DNA of 64,000 nucleotides, taken from the NCBI GenBank assembly GCA_000727475.1, contig KL647290.1:4438554-4502553 (forward strand), given 5' to 3'. This DNA is from Sarcocystis neurona (taxonomy: Eukaryota > Apicomplexa > Conoidasida > Eucoccidiorida > Sarcocystidae). The notes below the pieces were generated by a model. The model made no database searches and had not been told where the DNA came from. It saw only the letters and a list, made by a program, of their open reading frames with translations. The position numbers were made by a program, and so were the translations under genes. Of the stretch, positions 23,239 to 34,347 are shown piece after piece. Numbering within the stretch: the stretch's first letter is position 1; each line of letters begins with the position of its first letter.

Positions 23239-24627
23239 TAGGCGTGGCGTCGCTTCCATGATGTGCCGTTCGCGCCTTGACGTGTCCTTGAAGAGGAAGG
23301 CCGGCGTTTTGCAGTATTTCGTTGAGCACACGAATACACCCACGACTCAGAGTTACGTGCCAGTAACACACAAAATATTCCGGACGGGGGGTCGTTTCCT
23401 CGCGCGGACCCGCAGAAGAAAAAAAGCAGATACGCTCCCTGCCGAAGAGCCATCTGCCTGTGCGGGAGGATCACGCGCAAGTACTGACGCTTCGCGCCCG
23501 AGTCTGTGCCGCCGACGCAGAAATGCAGAAATGGGCACGGCACGCACCGGGGCAACGAAACCCCGCTGCTGCTCCTGTGTGCCGCACTCTCCTCCGGAGG
23601 ACGCGCTTTTACCACACTGCGGCTAGTGTTGCTGCGCAGCAATAAGGTGAGAGTAGTGGACGCTCTGTTCTCGTGAAGGAGAAGCCGTATACGTTCGTCC
23701 TGTATTGTCGAGAAATTTATCCTTCCGGCTCCATTTCCTGCGTCGCATCCTCCGTGGTCGCCGCCACTCGCGTCTACCGACTACTGCCACCACATGCGCG
23801 CGGACACTACACTCTCTAGACGGATATGAATATATACACATGTTCTATGCAGACGTGTACACATACTATGATATACCCACACATATGTACTACGTACATG
23901 CCACACGTATGTATATATATATATATGTGCAAACATATCAGTAGATCCACACTCTACAAAGACGAGCATACATACTATGATACATACTATGATATACTCC
24001 CACATATATAAAACGTACACGTCACACGTACACATACATACATATATATTCAAATATACTCATACATACGTATACATACGTTTGTATGTATTTTCAAAAG
24101 GAGGACACCACTGCAGAGGCGTACAGTTGTACGGACGTCTGCAGGATATACCTAGCTCAACACGTACACCTTCGCCTACATCCACACGTATATATATATA
24201 TATGTGTAGCTGCTTACGCATACGCACACACCCGGAGGAAGAGAGTGAGAGTGAAGAAAAACGGAAGAGTTTTCCGCGTGAGTTGCTTCTAGGAAGAGCA
24301 GCACAAAAAAGTCCCCTCGTTTCTGGGAAGGACTGGCCTGTCGAGAAGAACCTGCGTCTTCGTCTTCCGCGGCCCACTTTTTCCCTTTCTATCCACCATC
24401 ACTTCTGCTGATCATATAAGAAGACACACGTGCACATACATTTACAGGTAGAAAGTCTCGTACGTATACATGTCTCTCTATCTCCAGAGCCGCACACAGT
24501 CCACGGACTGACGGAGGGCACTGCTCTCCCTCTGTCTCTCCGAACTTTTTTTGTGAACGTCTCGCCGCTTTGACGCTTTGCAAAGTCACTGGAGGAACTC
24601 AAACTTCCCTCTCCTTGGCGCTGGTTT

Positions 24628-24800
24628 CTGCAGCTCCTGCTGCTGCTGCGCCTGCCGGTGCGGCTCCTCCTCCGGTGTTTCCTTCCTCCCCTGCATACAT
24701 GCGCATGCGCGTCGCCGCGTCAGTGTACGACGGCGCACTGCAGAGTCAACTGCCTCAACGAAGTTCCTACTTTGAAAAGCTCTACGGAGAGATGAGGAAG
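24628..24800 (+). CDS. possible exon, Ala/Pro-rich then helical, unrecognised
   Basis: Starts after a good acceptor (GGTTTCTGCAG) and reads an Ala/Pro run followed by PPPVFPSSPAYMRMRVAASV and SQLPQRSSYFEKLYGEM, with a possible GTAGAG donor close behind. The GCT-coded Ala run favours the + strand, but the - strand is open too (QSRNFVEAVDSAVRRRT). No family is recognised. Confidence 0.3.
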
Positions 24801-24939
24801 AAAGTAGAGACACAGAGAGACATACGTGTACACACACACGGAGGAACAGGTGGCTCAATGAAACCGACCCCCACATGCAGGAAGGCAGAGTCGCGCACCC
24901 GGAACAGCAACATACGTGCCAGTGCTGCAACATAATTAT

Positions 24940-25530
24940 ATGCGTACGCACGTACACATATATATATATATATATATGTGTATACATATATGTGTATATA
25001 TGTGTATGCATATATGTATATATATGTATATATGCATGTATCTATATCCATATATATGTACACATGTGTATATGTACATTTGTCCTTGCGTAGACGTGTA
25101 TGTGTCTACATATATGTATACACACGTATATATATGGTTATATATGTACACATGCGTATGTGTATATTTGCCCTTACAAAGACGTGTATGTGGCTACATA
25201 TAAAGACGCGTGCACATACACAGAAAGACGTACAAATACAAACAGAGTAATCCCTCGCACACACACACTTGGCAGTACATATATATATATATATATATTA
25301 GAGAAGAAAACTGCGATATATAGGCGTGCCGATAGGCGCGTGTGAAGATACGTTTATGTACTAAAATTTCCTTTCCTACGTTGTGTATACGTAGACCCGA
25401 CTCTACGGAAGTGTAGAGAAGGCAGCTGAAGCACGGCCCTTTCTACAACGGCGCGGGCTCTGACATACATATATATATATATATATATAAATGGATAGAT
25501 GGATAGATAGGTAGATAGACAGACAGATAT
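24940..25530. repeat. (TA)n / TATATGTATACA simple-repeat cluster
   Basis: Several uninterrupted (AT)n runs embedded in CATATATGTATA-type repeats, with a GATA-like run (GGATAGATAGGTAGATAGAC) at about 25497-25530. No coding signal. Confidence 0.8.
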
Positions 25531-25699
25531 ATATATATACATGTAAATGCAGATTTTCAGCTGCCCAAGAGGAGCGTGCCTCTCCAACGACTTGTACGTC
25601 TGCATCTCCCCGTCATATACCCCCTCGCGCCTACTTACGTGTGTGTAGACATTTGTTTGTCTACAGGTGCAAAGAGAAAAGAGAAAACAGGGAGAACGC

Positions 25700-25930
25700 T
25701 CGTGAAAAAAAGAAACAGAGAGCGAGACAGGCACAGAGGGCGGGACACACAAAGAGGGCGAGAGACAGCGAGGGAGACAAGGAGACGGCGAGGGGGGACA
25801 AGGAGACGGCGAGGAGACAGCGAGGGAGACAAGGAGACGGCGATAGAGACACGGAGACAGCGAGAGAACGAAGGAGGCGGCGAGCGAAAGAAGGAGACAG
25901 CGAGAGAGAAGGAGACAGCAAGGGAGAGAA
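25700..25930. repeat. purine-rich GGAGACAAGGAGACGGCGAG minisatellite
   Basis: Imperfect 12-24 bp units built from GGAGACA and GGCGAGG words, strongly purine-biased on the + strand. It lies just 3' of the U2A' stop codon in gene orientation. The Arg/Glu/Thr-rich open frames through it are by-products of the repeat. Confidence 0.75.
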
Positions 25931-26243
25931 CTGCAACGGATACAAAGAAACGGACCAAGCGTTTGCAGAGAGACGCGTACGAGGAGGAGCGGCGATATGC
26001 AGAGCTCAACATACTTCTGCTAGAACGCGGAAGTCGGTGGAAATGCAGATCTGCAGAGGTCGAGGGAAAGCCCAGGGGAAGACCCTTTCCAGATTAAGAG
26101 GGCCCAGGACGCGCAACGCGTCAAGAGAATACTCTCGCCGTCGAAGAAGAGAGGAGAGTGCAGCGGAACAGAAACTGCAAGAGTGGCCGAAGAGAGAACC
26201 GAGTCAAAGAGAGAACCGATTCACACACAGAGAGAGAACCGCA

Positions 26244-26372
26244 TCAAACAGCAGAAGTACCTCTCGTTTTGTCTCCTGCTGCAGCCACCAACACTTCGCC
26301 CAGCTTCCCCACGCGCAGCGCGTTCTCCAGCCGTACGATCTCTTCCATGGTACTTGCCCGGGCTATTGCCAG
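26244..26372 (-). CDS. SNRPA1: U2A' exon 7 (stop codon)
   Basis: 129 nt: 42 codons and TGA at 26244-26246. Encodes LAIARASTMEEIVRLENALR, the conserved C-terminal helix (IANASTLxEVxRLExxL in the family), then VGKLGEVLVAAAGDKTRG and TSAV. The acceptor is GTGCAG. The acidic tail seen in animals is absent, as in many protists. Confidence 0.93.
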   Translation of the reverse strand: MAIARASTMEEIVRLENALRVGKLGEVLVAAAGDKTRGTSAV

Positions 26373-29300
26373 CTGCACCGCACAGAAAACAAACGAATAC
26401 ACACAAACGCGTACGAAGTGCGGCTACTAGCACATATATATACGCAGAGAGAAAGAGACACAGACATGGCTAGAGAGACAGAGTAAAAGATGCATAGATA
26501 TCTACAGAAGTGCCGGGAAGTGTGCGTAGGTCTGGGGGAGGAGAAGACGCGCGGGAGGAAGCCGGTGCGCCTACTCGCATATCTTCCTGTATCTGCCTAT
26601 ACGTGGAGAAGTCTACATATGTGCGTGTGTGTGTAGACAGAGAGAAAAGTATTCATTCTCATACATAGACGCATATAGATATATATACATGTGCTTAGGA
26701 TGACTGTCCACACTTACACATGTACATATACGTAGGCCCACGTATCTGGATAGTATCTGACTGGCCACAGTCATACATATATAAATGCCCAGTCATACAC
26801 GTATATATATATATATATATATATGTATATGTAGACAGTCACAAAAATACGCGCATATATATATATGTATATGATATACGTGTGCGTAGTTCCCCAAATA
26901 CGCACATGTATATATAGATAACGGGAACATATAGACACATACAAACTCAAGAGTTTATGTATTCAGAGTATATGTACGCATATACACACACAACGATCTT
27001 CACATGAACACAGAGATACAAACGTACATCCGTTCAAGCGTACCATCATCGGTAATACACAAATTCTCCCTATAAACGCACATATATACGGATGTTCACG
27101 TCCATCTATTTCCCTCCCTTTCTCACGTCCATCTATTTCCCTCCCTTTCTCTTTCTCTCTATCTGTCTATACGTGTACATAGCGTCCCCGTGCTGGGACG
27201 CGCAAAAGTATTTCTACAGCTTCAAGTGTAGTAGTAGTACGACGCGCGTCAGGACTCCACCGTCCGTCGAGAGGAGAAAGTGATAGGGAGGTCCGCAGGA
27301 CAAAATAAGAAGGGGTACGTCGCGCGTCTTATGAGTCTCTGCTGCCTTTCTTTGAGAGATCCCTCCTCGTTTATCAATCTCTGTGCAACTACCAGGCAGG
27401 TCTCTGTCAACAGCCTTCGCAAGGGGTGTGTGCGCGTATGCGGACGCATCTGTGCCACTTCGTTTCCGTGCTTCTTCCCAAGCACACATTTGAACTTCTT
27501 TCTACAGGCGAAATTCCCTGCAACTCCTCTTCCAGGCTTGTGGGCCTCCCTCTACGACTAAAGCGTCCTTCTTCCACGTGGAAAAAGACAGATAGAAAAA
27601 AGTAGACACACAGACACAGACACACACACATACACACAGACGTGTACACACACGGAGACGTCGGTGCGCGGCGAAGATAGTCAAGAAGTCAGCAAGTTCA
27701 CCCCAGGCACCTGCCAAGAGACAGAGACACAGAGAAGAAGGGGAGAAACGAGGAGAGACACAGAGCAACAGGAAAAGGAGACGGTGCGCGGGCGACGAAG
27801 AAGAAAAGAGAAATGCGCGTCTACCTCGTGAGGAAAGCGACAAAAGGCAGGAGACGAGACAGACGGGAAGACGACGGAGACGGCGAGCGAGGGAGACACA
27901 CAGAGAGACGAAGAGGGAGACGGGGCGGAAGAAACGGGGACGAAAAGGGCAGAGAAGTAGATCCTGCTCAGAAACGAATACCTTGATTTTCTCGACGTGT
28001 TCGGCAGAAGCAGCAGCAACAGAGTTTTTCCCTGCCAGCTGCTGCTGGGCTGCTGCCGAGCTCCCCAGCCCCCCGCCGCCCTCTGCAGATGCGTACGGTC
28101 GCTTCGCATGTTTCCTCGGAGGAGCTGCAGCAGACAAAAATTTCCACGCACGCGCACAGAGAAGACGACACGTCTTCTCTTCCTCCCAAAAGCCGAAGCG
28201 GCACTTTCCCCTCCTGTCCTCTTCTCCCTCATTGAAAACGCGCATATACATATATGTATGTGGATGCACGCACGTGTATATGTGTGTGTGCGTATGAGTA
28301 GACGTTAACGCACAACTGGTCGTCCCTGTCTGTGAAGAGAAAATGTCCCTCAGATGATGCTGCTCGTTTCTCGAAAGCTCCCCACATACACATATATATA
28401 GTGCGCGATGTATATATACATATATATAATATATATTGCGTATTGTACACACAGAGACGGGAGCGTGTACTTTTTCTTCTTTTACTTTTATGAAAAACGT
28501 GTGTGTGGGAATATGAGGGAACCGGAGAGAGAGGGCTGCGTATACACATGTATTCGTAGAAAGATAGCTCTCGCGAGGCGTGTGCCAACTTGAAGGAAGA
28601 CGCATGCAGACAGAAGCGAAAAATATGAAGAAAGTGTGCAGTCATCACGTAGAAAGGCAGAAGGAGACACGGAGACGGAGACAGCGAGACACACGGAGAC
28701 GGAGACAGCGAGACACACGGAGACGGAGACAGCGAGACACACGGAGACGGAGACAGCGGGACACACGGAGACGGAGACAGCGAGACAGACACATCCACAC
28801 GTCTGCATGCTACGTGAAGAGGGGGATTTCGTAGAGATACATTAATAGACACGTGTGTCTATATATACGTGGTGTGTGAAGCTCCCCAGCTGCCCAGTGC
28901 TAGAGGCACATACGTCGGACGCACTGGCACACATCTGCGCGTACAGAAGAAAGGACACACATATATACACACCTGCCGACGAGTCTCATTTTCCCATGCG
29001 GAGGATCCACAAGCGCGAGGGACGTTTTACGGAGATATACGGAGACAGACGCGTGCCAGCAACACCCCCTCTTTTTTTCGCGCAGAGAAGTTTATGGAAG
29101 TCAGAGGAGGACCGTATATCTTCAGGAAAATACACGAACCCCGATGTGGAAAACTTCTCTCACGAAGAGAAAGTCACGTAAATACACACGTGTGGGCTTC
29201 TCTTTCTACGGAGACGGCAGGAGGGATGTACGTCCGAAGAAATATATGTACAGACGCATCGAAAGTTTATAACACGAAGAAGTTCATCGACAAAAATAGT

Positions 29301-31777
29301 CGCTCCCTCTCACTGACCGTCACTCTGCATGGCCAAACACACATATATACATACTCATATACACACATACGTATACATACACATACGTATACATACACAT
29401 ACGTATACATACACATACGTATACATACACATACGTATACATACATACATACATACACCCATACGTACGTATAAATACATATGTACACATACATATGCAC
29501 ACATACATGCTAATACATATACAGACGTATACATACATAGGTATACATACATAGGTATACATACATGGGTATACATCCATACGTATACATACATACGTAC
29601 ACACATACATAGTAATACATATACATACGTATACACACACATACGTATACATACATACATACATGGGGGACGCAGAGAGACATATAGTCAGACACACAGG
29701 CGTCTGTGTAGAGCTGCAGACGACGTTTTCTTGCTTCACAGAAGAAACAGCAGAAAGAGCGCTGTGACCAGCGAGCAGACGGTGAAGAAATGCGTGTGTG
29801 CGCTCGAGTGCTCACCGATTTCTTTTATCAAGCGAGCCCCTGCTTCGCCTGCAAAAGTGCTCGTCGCTTGCTGCCTCTCCTTCTGAGTCACGTGTTTGAA
29901 GTCTAAGAAGCGCAGATTTGGTAGATGGAAAATGACGAAGAGGCGGTAGTATGCGCGCTCGCAGACGCCGTTGCCTACGAGACTCACGCGCTCTAATTTC
30001 TTTGCTGCAGGCGCCCCCCACACATTCACCGCAGCAAGACAAACGAAGTAAGGGAGAACGCCCGAGAAACAGACACAAACAAGTAGACACACGCATACAC
30101 ACACAAGGACGTTTTCTGCAGCAAAAGGGACACACACGTGCAGCCGAATTCAGACGTCCGCTTCATACGGCCATACACACAGATATATTTACATACATAT
30201 ATATATATGTGTGGATATGTATGTGTATATAAGTACGTGTATATGTATTTATATATGTATATATGTTCGTATTGATGTATGTATACGTATATGCGTTTAT
30301 ATACGTATACGTGTATGTACTTACACATGTATACGTATATCTGCTTATACATGTATACGTAGATGTACTTACATGTGTATACGTATATGTACTTGGATAG
30401 CGATATAATTACGTATTTTGATGTGTATACACATGTATGTCTTTATGGACATTCGCAGATATATACATGAACATCGTTAGCGATAAGGGAGGATCCGGAT
30501 GAATATGTGGACAGATGGCGAGACAGCTACACCTGGTGCAGTAGAGACACACCTGCAGAGAGTAATAGAGAAGACGCGAGCCCATGAGCAGCAAAGACGT
30601 GCAGCTACTTGAAGGAGAGCAGAAAGGGACAGAGAACGGGAAAAGAAAAGGGACAGAAATAGAGGGACAACGAAAGAGACGTCTACAGGTGTACGTTAAC
30701 AAGCATCCGCTACTATTCCTCCTAGAGGGACGCATGCATATATACATATTTAAGTGGGCACGCTGCTGCTGCTACCAGTCCTACAAGGACGCGGGAGGAA
30801 AATATTGAGCAAGAGAGAGAGGCACACACACATATCTAAGTGGATACGCAGTTGCTACTAGTACTGTTACAAGTACGCAGGAAGAAGACGCCTCCTTGGC
30901 CCCAGGGGCTCACGCACGTTGTTGAACCACCAGCCGTCCAGTGTCTCCGGCAAAAAAAGTTCCGCAGCGGGAGACTGAGACACGCCGCAGTCCTCGTCTC
31001 CAACAACGACGCACCGACGCAGAGACAGGGAGACACGGGGACGGAGGCGGAGACGCAGAGGGACGAGACAGGGACGCACGTCACGGTCTATTGACTGCCA
31101 CAAGCGCAACACGAGTGCCGACAGCAGCAGCAGGAACAGCAGCAGCAGGAACAGCAGCAGCAGGAACAGCAGCAGCAGGAGTGACGGCAGAGGCAGCAAG
31201 AGCAGGCGTGACTTTTACCTCGAAAGATGGGAAGCAGATCGGTGAGCAGGTCCAGCTGCGGCGACAGCAATTCCACACAGACGTGCCGGACACAAGATGA
31301 AGAAGACGCTGGGGTGACTTGTGCGTACAAGAGAGACAAAAGCAAAAAGGAGCAGACATACACACACCTCTGTCGCAAGAGAGAGAGAGAGGAATTCTTC
31401 TGCGCATCAGCTTCTTGAGACCTTTCCGCAGTAACTCCCGCCCTTCCGCCCCTTCACCTTCCTCAGATCTCTGCGACTCTCTGCCCAACGCCGGTGGATC
31501 ATCTTCTGCAGGCGCGCCCGCCGGTCTCTACCGCGGCAATAACCGCGCTGCGCTGCTTCTTCAGCTGCTCTCTACGGCGTCAAGCACTCGCCACGACAGC
31601 AACATTTTCTTCACGAACTCGGTGAAAAATATAAAGTTCCGTCATACGTTGCAGACTGGCAAACTACTCGGCAATTCGCCCTCTCTCTTGCGTACACACG
31701 TACACACACGTATACATATGTAAATATGTATACACAGATAGGTATGTATGGGCATATACACGTACAGGCACATGTAC

Positions 31778-31811
<34 letters not shown>

Positions 31812-34307
31812 GTAGGTACAAATACATATATATATATATATGGACATATACACATACAGGTATATGTTCACATATATATATATGTACATATATTTATATG
31901 AAGACACGAATATATATACATGTGTATACACATGTATGGACATATGCACATACAAGTATACGTACACATACATATATATATATATACATATATGCAAAAG
32001 AACACAAAGAAATGAAGAGGACGAAGAGTCAAAGTGTGGCCAGGACATGTACTACGCGGTGGCTGGAAACAATCGTCCCTCCGAAGAGAGGGAGACCGAG
32101 ACAGAGACAGGCAGACAAATACCTACACAGAAGAGGAAACTTTCAGATACAAATGAGAAAAAAGTAAACTGCCGTACTTTATTGTTCGTGAGGATAAGGG
32201 AGGAAAGATTGGGAAGGCTGTCGATCGCCTCCGGGTCAATCCGAGAAATGCGATTATTGCAGAGAACCTGCATCCGACACATTAGCAGCGACAGCAAAAA
32301 AACTCGCCCGGAGGAGCAGCCACAGCCGTTGACGCAGCAGCACTCCCAACAATGGCAGCAGCAATGGCAGCAGCAACGGCAGCAGCAGCAACGGCAGCAG
32401 CAGCAACAGCTGCGACAGTAATAGCAGAGGTAGACCCGTCGCAGCAGCCAGAGCGGTACTGCAGCAACACCAGCAGCAGTAGCAGCAGCGACCGCGCCAG
32501 CGACCCAGCGGCCGGAAAGCAAGAAGCACCTGCCAAGCTGCTACCGCACGTCCCGAGGAACGTAGCGAAAATATTTTTTCTCCTCTCAAATAAGGTAAGA
32601 GCGTCTGCACATACTAAAAAAAGCCACCCCAGGGGTGCCTCGACGCATAGTTGCTCAGTCAAAATTCACATACATGTAGACATATATATATATATATTTA
32701 TGTGCAACGCGGCTTACGTAGATCCTGGTATAGAAGATCGTACACTCATACAGGTATATACAGACTTATTAGTTATGGACGACAGGAAAGACACACGAGT
32801 ATATTTTTCACATGCAGCCACCTCTGTGAACGCACATATATATATATATATCCATATGTACCTATATGCTTATATATGTAAAATCTGAGGTGAAGAGGAA
32901 GATAGAGATGTTCTGCGTATAAATACGCAGCTGACTGCGTGCCTCCCTCCTCTCAACAGTATCCACGTATACAGGTAACCATCGATATACGGATATGTAT
33001 CCATATATAGATGTGTATGTATTATTTGATCCTTTTTTGCATCATACACGCACACAAACATGTGCATTTGTATTCATACCCCTTTCTAATAAGACCTAGA
33101 GATGCATGTGAATAAATGTAGAGTAACACGTATTAACTGTCCTTTCTATCTTCGACGAAGAAATCATCTGCAGACATGGATACACAGTTCTACATACATA
33201 TGTGTGCGTATTCCTCTTCACATGTATGTATACGTGCATATATAGACAGTACATACATGTCTGTCTGCATAAACATAAGCATACATGAGTACTAATAATA
33301 TATACGAAACGATGTCGTCACATGTGTATACTCCTGTATATACATGTATACACATATATACATACCTATATATATGTATACATATATATATATATATGTA
33401 CAGCTTTATACACACATATACTAACATATATATATATACTTAAATGTATACAATTGTATACGCCTATATATTTATGTATATATGGAGCTTTATATATAGT
33501 TGAATAAGAACATATAAGGGGATATATATATATATATAAATACGTGTCTATGTATGTGTGTACGCCCGCGTGAACATCCGGATGTCTATACATACGTGCG
33601 ATGAAAAGGGTGTATCTGTACATGCAGACTTCGTTTATAAATATCCCGACGGAGAGAGAAATGAAAGAATAAGCGTCGTGCCGGCTAATTTGTATTGTTC
33701 ACAAGAACAAATGGGCTAGTCCTCCTGCGTCGGTTGTGAGAGCAAAGTCCCGCGCGCATGCAGCATATATGACACGATGCGAGAAACAACTAATATATAG
33801 CAAGGAAGGACAGCACACCAACGTCTTCGCGGGAGGCAAAACCAACATCTGCGTATGGACGTATTCCTCTTCAGTTCAGTACAAAGACGCGATAGTGACG
33901 AACATGTTGATATATTTCTTTCCGACCGCTACCAATGAAATTCTCACATTTATGTGGGATATATAACACACATCTACACATCGTCCGGAAGAACTCACAC
34001 ACAAACAGAGAAACGAACCCGGAGACCGGAGGAGACACGGAAAAATAGAAAAAAAGAGACAGAGACCGAGACAGGTAAGGACAGATAGAAAAGGAAGGAA
34101 AAATATATACACGCATACACATATACGAATATCTATGTGAGAGAGGGGGGGACAGAGAGAATGTGTATATACACATATACATATATATATATATGCAGAC
34201 ATATATATATACAGAGAGACAGAGAGAGACAGAGTAAGGTAGAGAATGCGAGAGGAGAGACGACAGGGAGAGAGTGAGAAAAATGGAGAAATACATACAC
34301 ACAGACC

Positions 34308-34347
<40 letters not shown>

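Larger units (their letters stand above)
28125..29815 (-). repeat. U2A' intron 5, contains two ordered minisatellites
   Basis: 1691 bases. Contains a 24-bp tandem array at 28667-28786 and a 16-bp array starting at 29365, plus AT-rich simple repeats. Long Arg/Glu/Thr- or Tyr/Ile/Val-rich open frames here are products of the arrays, not genes. Confidence 0.85.

Noticed and set aside
24936..25203. Tyr/Ile/Thr-rich frames on both strands
   Set aside because: Pure translation of TATATGTATACA repeats; mirrored on both strands.
25576..26097. 173-codon and longer Arg/Glu/Thr-rich + strand frames
   Set aside because: Produced by the GGAGACA minisatellite 3' of U2A'; opposite strand and other frames are equally open.
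29267..29739. Met/Tyr/Val/Cys repeat protein frames
   Set aside because: By-product of the 16-bp array in U2A' intron 5.
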